The notes beneath the pieces are model-generated. The model was not told the origin of the DNA. It ran no database searches and saw only the letters and a program-made list of their open reading frames with translations. From positions 1 to 47,644 of the forward strand of contig JBELML010000033.1 of assembly GCA_042095835.1 (NCBI GenBank): a stretch of 47,644 nucleotides of DNA, in the 5' to 3' direction. The DNA comes from DATFKA01 sp042095835 (GTDB lineage Bacteria; Bacteroidota; Bacteroidia; Chitinophagales; Saprospiraceae). Shown here one piece after another: positions 8,331 through 16,711 of this stretch (position 1 is the stretch's first letter; every line of letters starts with the position of its first letter). A program made the position numbers and the translations under genes.

Positions 8331-9275
8331 TTATGCATTGATCTTTCCCAACTCCTCCATCAGTCCACTCATGTATCCTTGGGTAACGTGTGCCTCTTTA
8401 TTATAAAAATCATCAGTCATCAATGTTTGGTGCAACTTTGGAAGATGATAAAAAGGGACGCCAGGATAAAGGTGGTGCTCCAAGTGATAGCCCACATTAT
8501 GTGGAGCGATCAAGAAACGCTCAATCCAATTTGTTTTGACGGTACGCGTTGAAGTCAATAAATTGTCATAGGACAACTCTCCATAATGCTCTGCTACCGA
8601 ACGGATATACTGGAACATGAAGAAAGAAGTCAAGTAAGGAATCACCCAAAACAAGAGGTAATACTTCCAGCCACCAACCAAAGTCAAGCCAGCGATTAAT
8701 ACAATGAAGAAAACGGTTTTCAAGGGTTTGTTTTCATCACCTTGTCCCTTCTTTTTCTTGCCAGGACCAAAACGCTTAAAAAACCAAGCGGCATCTAAGA
8801 AACCTTGATATAGCGTCATATAAGTCACTAAAGTCCACATAAAGGCTTGCTTGGTCTTAGGGAATTCAAATTCGCGCTTCGTCAATTTAGCGACCCAATC
8901 TGGATCATGATCGGTATTTAAGTGGTTGTGGTGTGCTAAATGGTTGTGGCGGTATTTTTCAATCGAGGTGAATAAAGGATACATCGTAAAGAAATTGGTG
9001 ATCGCGTCGTTCATCTTCCGATTCTTTAGAAAGCGAAAGTGGGTAGCATCGTGCATCAGAATAGCCAAAGCGTGTTGGCGAGCGCCAATAACTAAAACAG
9101 CTAGAAAATATACCAATGGATTCCAAAAACGAATACCCAAATAGATGGCTGCTGCAATGACGGCCCAATCAATCACCATAGCGATTGCATGGCGACGACT
9201 GCTTGTTTTGAAAAACGCTTTAAGGTCTCTATTGTCGACTTGGAGATTTAAATCTTTTGCGGTGAAGGTTGTCAT
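8331..9275 (-). CDS. Membrane fatty acid desaturase
   Basis: A 314-residue integral membrane di-iron desaturase. The three histidine boxes are present: HDATH (HxxxH, about residue 76), HNHLAHHNH (HxxHH, about 112) and HLEHHLYPG (HxxHH, about 266). Hydrophobic segments lie on either side, as in acyl-lipid or acyl-CoA desaturases that use O2 to add a cis double bond. The open frame extends two codons to a TTG; the ATG at 9273-9275 is chosen. An unusually long hairpin lies in the leader 19 bases before the start and may control expression. It follows the barrel-protein gene on the same strand after 344 bases. Confidence 0.9.
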   Translation of the reverse strand: MTTFTAKDLNLQVDNRDLKAFFKTSSRRHAIAMVIDWAVIAAAIYLGIRFWNPLVYFLAVLVIGARQHALAILMHDATHFRFLKNRKMNDAITNFFTMYPLFTSIEKYRHNHLAHHNHLNTDHDPDWVAKLTKREFEFPKTKQAFMWTLVTYMTLYQGFLDAAWFFKRFGPGKKKKGQGDENKPLKTVFFIVLIAGLTLVGGWKYYLLFWVIPYLTSFFMFQYIRSVAEHYGELSYDNLLTSTRTVKTNWIERFLIAPHNVGYHLEHHLYPGVPFYHLPKLHQTLMTDDFYNKEAHVTQGYMSGLMEELGKINA

Positions 9276-9293
9276 GATCAATACTTTTTTGCA

Positions 9294-9401
9294 TTCTTAA
9301 GCAAATCTTGTGGTCGATTGTGTATAGCTAGGCGAAAGTGCCGAAAGAAACTGGCGCACTGTTAAACTCAATCGATCAAGTCCACAAGATTTGTCTAAGA
9401 A
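9294..9401 (-). promoter_or_regulatory. Long imperfect hairpin in the desaturase leader
   Basis: TTCTTAAGCAAATCTTGTGG at 9294-9313 pairs with 9382-9401 at 18 of 20 positions. The next bases TCGATTG (9314-9320) pair with CAATCGA (9369-9375), leaving a 6-base bulge. An inner AGTGCC/GGCGCACT pairing can extend the structure. The outer end is 19 bases from the desaturase ATG. A leader element or a large operator are both possible. The rest of 9402-9570 shows no gene. Confidence 0.55.
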
Positions 9402-9570
9402 CATTATCGTGATGTAATGACCACAAATTAGGGCTGGAATGGAGGAGAATCAATGGGGTAGAGGTAGGTGGAAAAGCAGTGGCGGTAAGTGGTTCAATTT
9501 GGAGGATAAGTGGTAAAATGGAAGAAATCCTTAAAAGAACATAAAAATAGACCGAACAGAATGAAGTAAA

Positions 9571-9594
9571 GGAAGGCAGTAAAAACTACCTTCC
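9571..9594 (-). terminator. Hairpin after the barrel-protein gene
   Basis: GGAAGGCAGT and ACTACCTTCC flank AAAA, 26 bases beyond the stop of the 9620-12010 gene. In minus-strand RNA all ten positions pair (one G-U), while plus-strand RNA has a C-A mismatch. A short TTTACTT follows on the minus strand. Confidence 0.5.
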
Positions 9595-9619
9595 CCTCAC
9601 TCAAAAAACAGAGAATATC

Positions 9620-12010
9620 TTATCTAATACTTCCGCGGTTACGGCGGCCGCTAGCTCTAGCACCTTTCTCGAAGCGATACTGTAGATTAAGCATGCTGCG
9701 CCAGCCTACCCAGCGACCTCTTTCCTCGATTACAAAAGATGGTCTAAACACCTGTGAGTCCCACCAAATAGGACTACGAGTCGATAGCGTCAATGTCCAC
9801 TTGTCATTCCATTGCTTGCTTAGGCTGAAACTACCCGTATAATTGGCGCGGTTGAGGATTTGTACGGTCTTCCTTCTAGCCCGGTAATTGCCCTGGGCCT
9901 GGATACTGATGTCTTTAGGTAAATCGAACTGCAATCTTAAACCACTGGTCCAGGTAGAGAAATCAAAATCAAAGCTTCGATCTCCGAACTCACCTCTTTG
10001 TTGGTAACCATAATAGTTGGCATCCCAGGCGATGGTGATAGCATCTGTCGGGCGATAGTTTAAAGTGATTTCAATCCCGAATTGATCTTCATAATCTAGA
10101 TTGATGGGACGACTTAATAAAGTGCCTGATTCAAAACCAAAAATATTGTCAGCCTCTTGATCTCTAGCAACCTCAAAATAGTCAGAGGTTCGAGAAGCAT
10201 AGATGGCAGGATTGAGGGTCAGTTTTTCCCAGCGTTGTACATAGTTGAGCTCGACTCGATTAGTATAAGCGGGATCCATGTCAGGATTGCCAATAAAAAG
10301 AGAGGTAGGATCATTGAAACCTCTAAAAGGATTCAATTGCCAAAACTGAGGTCTGCGAATTCGGCGGCTATAACTCAATTGCAAATCTTGACCTTCTGTC
10401 AATTGGTAGCTCAAACTAGCAGAGGGGAATAATTGGTTGTAAGACTTGTCAAAATCACCACTACCAGCTTCATCGCTTTCTACTTTGATAAAGGTATATT
10501 CATTACGGAGTCCAAGTTGGATGCCAAATGCCTCTTTCTTGTAGCGATATTGAAAATAAGCCGATCCAATGCGCTCATAATAATCAAAGATGTTATTGAA
10601 GCCACTGATTGGTAGCCATACCTCATCTGCTTGTTGTTCTGCATTATAGTCTGCGCTAATGATCCGAGTTTCTCCTCGTACCCCTACTTCTAGTTTACTA
10701 TTTTCGCCTAAAGGCGTCTCATAATCTGCCTGCAACAGGTGGTCTCTACTTGTTTCTATGGAGCTGGTACGCAGATTTAATAGGGACTCAACACTTGGGA
10801 AGGCTTGATTTATTTTGGTATTCTCACTTTCCTCTTCGGCCCAGATATCATTACGAAAGTAAGCTGTAAATTTTCTACCCTCTTTATCATATTCCTTGGT
10901 GTAGATCAGGTCGATTTGATGATAGTCGCCAGGCTCAAGGTAGTCGAGGGTTTGGTTCCAGCTATCGGTCGTCTCGCCTTCGTTGGTGAAGAAAAGATAA
11001 TCGGTAGTATAAACATCATCATTGACCATGCTGTAAAGGGAGTAAGAAGCCGTCAAGGTGCTCTGGTCTGTCAGGTTATAATCCAAGCCAGTATAAATGC
11101 TGAACGCTCGGTCTTGACGCTCCATATCATAGTCTTGATCCAAGTTGTCAATTACACCTGCAAGATTATTTCTTCTTTCCATATCAGAACCGCCAAAGAA
11201 ATTGGCGTATCGTGTACCAAAATTCAAGAAAGCATTATACTTCTTTCCTCTCCAGTTGAGGTTGGCACTTGTACGATGGTCTGCTGGATAGCCAGCGCTT
11301 AAACTTACCGTACCGCCATAACCCTTGGATTGATTCTTTTTGAGGATGATATTAATAATCCCCGCTGTACCTGCTGCCTCATACTTGGCAGAAGGGTTCG
11401 TAATGATTTCTACCTTTTCGATGTTTTCTGCGGGGATACTCGATAAGGCATTGTTGTTGGCTAGCGCAGAGGGACGGCCATTTATCAAAACACGGACTCC
11501 GGCATTGCCTCGTAGACTCACTTGGCCATCGACAGATACGGCTACGGAGGGAAGCGACTCTAAAACTTCATTGGCGGAGCCTCCTCTGGCTAAAGCATCC
11601 TGACCGATATTGAAGACTTTTTTGTCGATCATGAGGTTCATTTGACTTTTTTTAGCTCTAACTTCTACTTCAGAAAGTAGTTGTTGGTCTGCCTCTAGTT
11701 TTACAAAACCCAAATCTTTAGCTTTTTTCAGGTCTACTGTCAAGAATTGAGGTTCAAAGCCGAGAAAGTCGAATTTTATTAAATAATTCCCGGTTGGTAA
11801 TTGGAGTTGAAATTGTCCCACTTCGTTGGTAATACTACCTTCTATTAAGGCACTATCTAATGTAAAAGCAGAGACGGTCGCGTACTCTAGCGGTTTGTCC
11901 GATTGAGCGTCAACGATCTTTCCAGTAAGCGCCACTTTCAAATTGGGCATAGCAGTGGCTAGTAGAGTGCTGGCAAAAAGCAGCACCCCAAGTAGGGTGA
12001 TTTTTTTCAT
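9620..12010 (-). CDS. TonB-dependent-receptor-like outer membrane beta-barrel protein
   Basis: A 796-residue outer-membrane protein from the ATG at 12010, where a signal peptide begins (MKKITLLGVLLFASTLLATA); the longer frame to 12082 only adds non-conserved residues. Residues 28-110 form a carboxypeptidase-regulatory-like domain (LTGKIVDAQSDKPLEYATV). A plug domain follows (VEVRAKK, then SVDGQVSLRGNAGVRVLING and NPSAKYEAAGTAGIINI). The remainder is a barrel rich in alternating aromatic residues, of the PF14905 outer-membrane-barrel type. No SusD partner is adjacent, so a glycan-import role is not supported. It lies downstream of blaI/blaR1-ankyrin on the same strand and could be part of that regulon. 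Confidence 0.9.
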   Translation of the reverse strand: MKKITLLGVLLFASTLLATAMPNLKVALTGKIVDAQSDKPLEYATVSAFTLDSALIEGSITNEVGQFQLQLPTGNYLIKFDFLGFEPQFLTVDLKKAKDLGFVKLEADQQLLSEVEVRAKKSQMNLMIDKKVFNIGQDALARGGSANEVLESLPSVAVSVDGQVSLRGNAGVRVLINGRPSALANNNALSSIPAENIEKVEIITNPSAKYEAAGTAGIINIILKKNQSKGYGGTVSLSAGYPADHRTSANLNWRGKKYNAFLNFGTRYANFFGGSDMERRNNLAGVIDNLDQDYDMERQDRAFSIYTGLDYNLTDQSTLTASYSLYSMVNDDVYTTDYLFFTNEGETTDSWNQTLDYLEPGDYHQIDLIYTKEYDKEGRKFTAYFRNDIWAEEESENTKINQAFPSVESLLNLRTSSIETSRDHLLQADYETPLGENSKLEVGVRGETRIISADYNAEQQADEVWLPISGFNNIFDYYERIGSAYFQYRYKKEAFGIQLGLRNEYTFIKVESDEAGSGDFDKSYNQLFPSASLSYQLTEGQDLQLSYSRRIRRPQFWQLNPFRGFNDPTSLFIGNPDMDPAYTNRVELNYVQRWEKLTLNPAIYASRTSDYFEVARDQEADNIFGFESGTLLSRPINLDYEDQFGIEITLNYRPTDAITIAWDANYYGYQQRGEFGDRSFDFDFSTWTSGLRLQFDLPKDISIQAQGNYRARRKTVQILNRANYTGSFSLSKQWNDKWTLTLSTRSPIWWDSQVFRPSFVIEERGRWVGWRSMLNLQYRFEKGARASGRRNRGSIR

Positions 12011-12164
12011 TGTTGTTTGATGTTTTGAACCACAGTAGGAGCATAGGTTTATATTCGCTTTGCTCATACGTGGGTAAACCATATAAGGGATTATAAGGGC
12101 ATATTAGGTTACGCCTGATCCCTTATTAGCTATCATTAATTGTAGTCGGTATTCTTTTGGGGGA

Positions 12165-12217
12165 CCACATAGACACATAGGGGTCTTAGGGCCTATGTAA
12201 ACTATGTGCCTATGTGG
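12165..12217 (-). terminator. 16-base inverted repeat after the M56/ankyrin gene
   Basis: CCACATAGACACATAG at 12165-12180 pairs with CTATGTGCCTATGTGG at 12202-12217 across a 21-base loop. In minus-strand RNA the single variant position is a G-U pair; in plus-strand RNA it is a mismatch. That favours a hairpin in the blaR1 transcript, 27 bases past its stop, though no T-tract follows. Confidence 0.45.
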
Positions 12218-12243
12218 TTTTGTAACTGTCTTTTATAAATTGA

Positions 12244-14871
12244 TTACTTGTCTGCGTATTTCTTGAGTAGGTTGATCATTCTTTGATCTTGTCCAACTCT
12301 TGCATGGTACATAGCATACTCATCTCCGGGCACATTCTGGTATGGATCCGCTCCGGCTTCGAGGAGCAATTCGGCAACCTTATGATGATTCCCACGGACT
12401 GCTGCAATAATGGCATTACCATCGCCTTGCACAGCATTATTCACTTTAGCGCCTTTCTCTAATAAATACTGCACAAAATCGTAGTGCCCATTTCTGGCAG
12501 CAGCAATTAATGGAGTGGCATCCCCTCGGGCATGGTGTTCAATATCCGCACCAGCTTTCACTAAAATCTTTCCTATTTCTAAGTTACCTTGTTGAGCGGC
12601 CACTACCATTGCGGTGCGCGGATCATTGTTGTGGTCAAAAACACAATCGGGATCAACATCATCGATTAAGCCCAAAACTGCTTCAATTTCATTCGCCTGA
12701 GTAGCTACATATAAAGCCAAACATTTTGGATTTATATTGGCATCTGATCCTACCTTTACGCTTACTTCTCTTCCGCCCATCTCTATTTTGACTTCCTCTC
12801 CTGACTGAGCAATTTCAATGACTTGCACCTCCTTATTGTGTCCAAACTGTACATCTGCACCTCTACTCAGTAGATATTGAAAAATTTCATCATGGTGAAG
12901 AGCAATGGCAATATTGACAGGAGTATGCCCGTCTTCAGTGACCACATTGATCTTGGCGCCTCTTTTTACCAAAAATTGTACCGCACCAAGATCAGCATCT
13001 TTTACTGCTTGCATTAAGGCCGTCCAGCCATCGTCCATAGTAGCATTAATATCTATACCTTTTCGGATTAGTAAAGGATACAATTCTTCATGACTATGAT
13101 CAATCGCTTCCATGAGTAGATTCCAACCATCATCACCTGTGATTAAGGCATCTGCTCCTCGGGAGAGTAGATAGTCGGCGATGCCTATATTCCCATGATG
13201 TATAGCGTGGTGTAAAGCGGTATAACCATCTTCATCTCTTGCATCTATATCAGCACCTTGATCTAATAGCAGGCTTGCAATTGCTCTAGCGTCATTCTCA
13301 GCAGTTTGCATGAGCGGTGACCAGCCTTCATTCGTTGTTTGATTCACGTCTACACCTTCATCGATCATCCATTCTACTATAGTATTAAAGTTGGCATAGA
13401 TTGCAGCCATAAGAGGTGTCCAACCCTCATTATCTTTTATTTCAAAATTGGCACCTTCATCTAATAAATAGCTGGCAGACTCGAGTTTTCGATCTATCAG
13501 TCCTGCCAAGAGAGGCGTTGTACCTTCGTTATCTTGGATGTCAATCTCAGCTCCTTTTTCTAGAAGGATTTTGGCCATCTCTATACGGCCATGGCCTGCT
13601 GCTTCGTGCAATGGTGACCAGCCATCTTCATCTTGTCCTTTAGGGCTCGTACCTGCATCTATAAATTGCAGGAAAGAATTCATATCATCGCTATGTATAG
13701 ATTCGATGAGCGCTTCGATGGGAGAATCAGCATTGGCATAGAATTGGACTTGAGATTCATCTATATCGAACTCCGTAGAGGCATCATATTCTCCTTCCGC
13801 ATCTCCTGCAAAATCAAAATTTATATCTGGGTCTTCATCAATAGCAGTCCAGTCAATTGGGCTAGTAGCGTTGGCTTCCTCAGGTTTGTTGATGAATAAC
13901 AATGTAGCGAATAGCACCGGAAGCATAAAAGTATATTTCCAGTAGCTATAGATATTGGAGCGCTTGGTATTCATTTTGAGAATACGCTGCTTCACCAATG
14001 ATTGGTTGTAGTTGGTTGTGACTGCAAGCGGCTTGTTATAAGTAGCTATGCGTAGGAGATTCAGTTGATAGATTTCTTTACGCTGAGGTTCTCCGTTGGT
14101 CATGATGGCATCGGTTTGGTATTCGATATTTTTTTCAACCTCCTTTCTAAAAATCCATACAAATGGATTGAACCAAAAGAATACAACTGCCAATTCTGCA
14201 ATCAATAAGTCGATCGTATGGCGTTTACGCACATGAATTTTCTCATGCTCTACGATTTGCTCATAGGTATCGAAATCATAACTATCGGGATGGATAAAAA
14301 TATATTTGAAAAAAGAGCAGGGCTCAGAGGGCTGCTTTAAGTTGACAATGATATTGTCTTCATCTTCCAATTTGTCATCATTCTTATAGACCTTCAATAA
14401 GGTGCTGACGACTTGGGCGAGGAGATTGAGTAGCAAAATGGAAGCTCCAAAAATATAAACCATGCTGAGCCAGAATGTGCTACTTTTTCGGCTAGCTGTA
14501 GTTTTTTTGTCTCTGATTTCGAGAATGCCCTCCTTAGAGGACTTGTTTTCTGCAAAATTGGCTCCCTCTTGATCAGCCGCATTCTCCTGGAAGGAAGGTG
14601 GCGGCGGGGGTGGTACTGGTTTTGGGGGCGAAAATGTAGTCTCTGTAGTCTCTGTAGTCTCTGGACTTTGATTCGGAAGCACATTTTCGACAATGCCTTG
14701 GTGCTGGATAAGATGTGGTAAGCCAATAAAAGGCAGGGTCACTGCAGCAATGAGGCAAGTGATCAGGTAAATACGATTGGCAGCAAAAAAGCTTTCTTTT
14801 TCTATCACCAATTTGTAAAAGGCCAATAGGATGAATAAAACCAAGGAGGCTTTGAATAGAAAGATCAACAT
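12244..14871 (-). CDS. BlaR1-type M56 metallopeptidase fused to ankyrin repeats
   Basis: An 875-residue protein from the ATG at 14871, 5 bases after the blaI stop. Three transmembrane helices come first (about residues 2-23, 33-52, 134-155), with a proline-rich linker (KPVPPPPPPSF, about 84-94) between the second and third. The M56 zinc site is H209-E-K-I-H213, followed by FFWFNPFVWIFRKEVEKN. A fourth helix spans about 313-327. From about 384 to the end there are some 14 ankyrin repeats in two blocks, broken near residues 675-715 by a non-ankyrin insert rich in valine and glutamate. In BlaR1 the corresponding C-terminal region is the extracytoplasmic sensor. Family logic: peptidase activation leads to cleavage of BlaI. 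The ankyrin ligand is unknown. Confidence 0.88.
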   Translation of the reverse strand: MLIFLFKASLVLFILLAFYKLVIEKESFFAANRIYLITCLIAAVTLPFIGLPHLIQHQGIVENVLPNQSPETTETTETTFSPPKPVPPPPPPSFQENAADQEGANFAENKSSKEGILEIRDKKTTASRKSSTFWLSMVYIFGASILLLNLLAQVVSTLLKVYKNDDKLEDEDNIIVNLKQPSEPCSFFKYIFIHPDSYDFDTYEQIVEHEKIHVRKRHTIDLLIAELAVVFFWFNPFVWIFRKEVEKNIEYQTDAIMTNGEPQRKEIYQLNLLRIATYNKPLAVTTNYNQSLVKQRILKMNTKRSNIYSYWKYTFMLPVLFATLLFINKPEEANATSPIDWTAIDEDPDINFDFAGDAEGEYDASTEFDIDESQVQFYANADSPIEALIESIHSDDMNSFLQFIDAGTSPKGQDEDGWSPLHEAAGHGRIEMAKILLEKGAEIDIQDNEGTTPLLAGLIDRKLESASYLLDEGANFEIKDNEGWTPLMAAIYANFNTIVEWMIDEGVDVNQTTNEGWSPLMQTAENDARAIASLLLDQGADIDARDEDGYTALHHAIHHGNIGIADYLLSRGADALITGDDGWNLLMEAIDHSHEELYPLLIRKGIDINATMDDGWTALMQAVKDADLGAVQFLVKRGAKINVVTEDGHTPVNIAIALHHDEIFQYLLSRGADVQFGHNKEVQVIEIAQSGEEVKIEMGGREVSVKVGSDANINPKCLALYVATQANEIEAVLGLIDDVDPDCVFDHNNDPRTAMVVAAQQGNLEIGKILVKAGADIEHHARGDATPLIAAARNGHYDFVQYLLEKGAKVNNAVQGDGNAIIAAVRGNHHKVAELLLEAGADPYQNVPGDEYAMYHARVGQDQRMINLLKKYADK

Positions 14872-14875
14872 GGTT

Positions 14876-15238
14876 CTAGGAATTATTGGATTTAATAATT
14901 TTGATGAGTCGGGCGATTTCTTCTTCGGAGAGTTTTTCCTTTTTCGCAAAGTGGGCGAGCATATTAGGTAGAGAGTTGTCGAAGTATTTGGTTTTCAACT
15001 CCTCAATGTGTTCTTCGCGATAATCTTCTTTATTGATCAGTACAAAATAGCGATAGGTGTTGCCTAATTTCTCTTTTCCAATGAAGCCTTTCTTTTCAAG
15101 GAATTTGACTAAAGTCGCTACGGTATTATAGTGAGGGCGTGGCTCTGGTAGTGCTTCCCATATTTCTTTGATGAAGGGGTTCTCAAGGTCCCAAATGACC
15201 TGCATGATTTCTTCTTCTCTCTTTGTCAATTGTGCCAT
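14876..15238 (-). CDS. BlaI/MecI-family transcriptional repressor
   Basis: A 120-residue winged-helix repressor. It begins MAQLTKREEEIMQVIWDLE, the usual BlaI opening, followed by IKEIWEALP and the recognition helix HYNTVATLVKFLEKKGFI, then the wing EKLGNTYRYFVL. The C-terminal half is helical and would hold the dimer interface and the cleavage site. The open frame reaches back to 15262, but the ATG at 15238 gives the canonical start. The gene is immediately upstream of the M56/ankyrin gene (gap 4 bases), so the two are co-transcribed. It probably represses its own operon through the dyads at 15247-15298, and could also act on the downstream barrel-protein gene. Confidence 0.9.
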   Translation of the reverse strand: MAQLTKREEEIMQVIWDLENPFIKEIWEALPEPRPHYNTVATLVKFLEKKGFIGKEKLGNTYRYFVLINKEDYREEHIEELKTKYFDNSLPNMLAHFAKKEKLSEEEIARLIKIIKSNNS

Positions 15239-15246
15239 AATATCAT

Positions 15247-15298
15247 TGTTTGATACAAACATACTATGTTTTTCGGATTGTTCCTAATTTTTTAGGAA
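15247..15298 (-). promoter_or_regulatory. Candidate blaI promoter and operator dyads
   Basis: Minus-strand TATGTTTG (complement of 15256-15263) matches the TAnnTTTG -7 consensus 17 bases before the blaI ATG. It overlaps the dyad TGTTTG-ATA-CAAACA (15247-15261). A second perfect dyad, TTCCTAA-TTTT-TTAGGAA, occupies 15281-15298. Both are plausible BlaI sites. No clear -33 TTG was found. Confidence 0.5.
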
Positions 15299-15375
15299 TA
15301 AAGTCCTAAATTTTTCGGATTAGAATAAAAACCAAATAATTTCAAACAAATAAATTTATTTTTTATATTGTGTGT

Positions 15376-16697
15376 ATGTCTATCCCTAAAAGAAAAATAC
15401 TAGTAAATCACCCAGATGATCATTTTTTCAAAATCGTCATGCAGCAGGTGAAAAATGTACGTGCCTATTTACAGGAGTTCCACCCCAAGTTTGTAGAATT
15501 CATAGACTTGGATACCTTGGAGAATACCAATACCAGCTTTATCACAGCAGACTTAAAGGATTTTAAAGCGGATATTATTTATAAATGTAAATTCAAAGAT
15601 ACAGATAGGACGCTTTCGCTATCTCTGCTTTGGGAGCATAAATCTATTCCCGATGAGTTTACGAGTTTGCAATTAGCTACGTATATCAGCCAGGCGCTAT
15701 ACCAGCAGTTCAGAAATGGGAACAAACCTATTGAGCCTATTATTGCTATTGTATTTTATAATGGTAAGAAGTCCTGGAAACCAAAAACAGTAAGCGAGCT
15801 TTTTGAGGATCACCCTTACTATGAATTTTTCGCTTCTTATCTACCTACTTTCAAGTTCGAGTTTTTGGATATTGCTCATTTTCCTAAAGATAGGTTGATC
15901 GCCATCCAAAGAGGTTTTCTGAAAAGCGCCTTACTAGCAATGGCCAACCGCTTTAAACCGGACTTGTTAATCCAGTTTTTATACATTATTTTTGAAGTAG
16001 AGGGTGAGCGAGATTTTCAGGCTATTGTGCAGTATTATCTGGCCGTCTTAGATCGTTCGCCAAAGCAGTTCAGAGATGAACTCAAGAATATTGAATTTGC
16101 CAATAAACCAAGGCTTATGAGCACTTTAGAAATGTTGATTAATGAGGGATTAGAAGAGGGGATTGAAAAAGGTTTAAAAAAAGGACTTGAAAAAGGACTG
16201 AAACAAGGTTTGGAGGAAGGACTTGAAAAGGGGCTAAAACAAGGCTTAAAGAAAGGACTTGANNNNNNNNNNNNNNNNNNNNNNNNNNNNNNNNNNNNNN
16301 NNNNNNNNNNNNNNNNNNNNNNNNNNNNNNNNNNNNNNNNNNNNNNNNNNNNNNNNNNNNNNAGAAAGGACTTGAAAAAGGACTGAAACAAGGCCGGGAA
16401 CAAGGTCTAGAAAGAGGTTTAGAGCAGGGCCTTCTACAAGGGGAGGTGAATGCAATCATTTCAAATTTAGAGCTTCTGGTCAAGACCAATCAAAAATTTC
16501 TAGATTTGAGTTATCAAGATATTGCAGATATCTCCGCTTTAGAATTAGAGCAAATCCAAGCTTTCTTTCAGATTTTAAAGGAGTATGCTTCTGAAAAGAT
16601 GGCTGCTATCCAAGCACTACAAGCACAATTTTTCAAAGATTTACCAATTAATGAAACTCAACTAGGTCGGCTTCATCAATTGGTAGAATCCTACTAA
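15376..16697 (+). CDS. Rpn-family recombination-promoting nuclease / putative transposase, interrupted by assembly gap
   Basis: A PD-(D/E)XK nuclease of the Rpn (transposase_31-like) family. Counting from the ATG at 15376 (a GTG two codons earlier is less likely), the active-site residues are D66 in FKADIIY and E87-H-K89 in LLWEHKS. From about residue 256 the protein becomes a four-residue L-x-x-G repeat (KGLEKGLKQGLEEG). One hundred N interrupt this repeat, and the two sides are in different frames across the placeholder. The frame beginning KGLEKGLKQGREQG at 16365 runs on to the stop at 16697 with a helical C-terminus. I read it as one intact gene with a mis-sized gap. Family members make DNA breaks and promote RecA-independent recombination. 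Confidence 0.8.
16263..16362. other. Assembly gap (100 N) within coding repeat
   Basis: Exactly 100 N inside the 12-base L-x-x-G coding repeat. To keep one reading frame the true length must be 2 modulo 3, and to keep repeat phase it should be 11 plus a multiple of 12. Confidence 0.9.
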
Positions 16698-16711
16698 TGC
16701 ATCCTTAACTT

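Noticed and set aside
10805..11302. 165-codon plus-strand frame inside the barrel-protein gene
   Set aside because: It is a shadow of a well-conserved minus-strand coding region with clear domains.
9620..12010. SusC-type polysaccharide utilisation locus
   Set aside because: No SusD homologue, glycoside hydrolase or hybrid sensor lies nearby, and the protein is of the shorter PF14905-like type.
12244..15238. Beta-lactam-sensing BlaR1 system
   Set aside because: There is no penicillin-binding sensor domain and no neighbouring beta-lactamase in the operon; the sensor position is occupied by ankyrin repeats.
16035..16489. Minus-strand frames across the Rpn repeat and gap
   Set aside because: They are repeat-derived (serine/proline/phenylalanine periodicity) and contain the N run.
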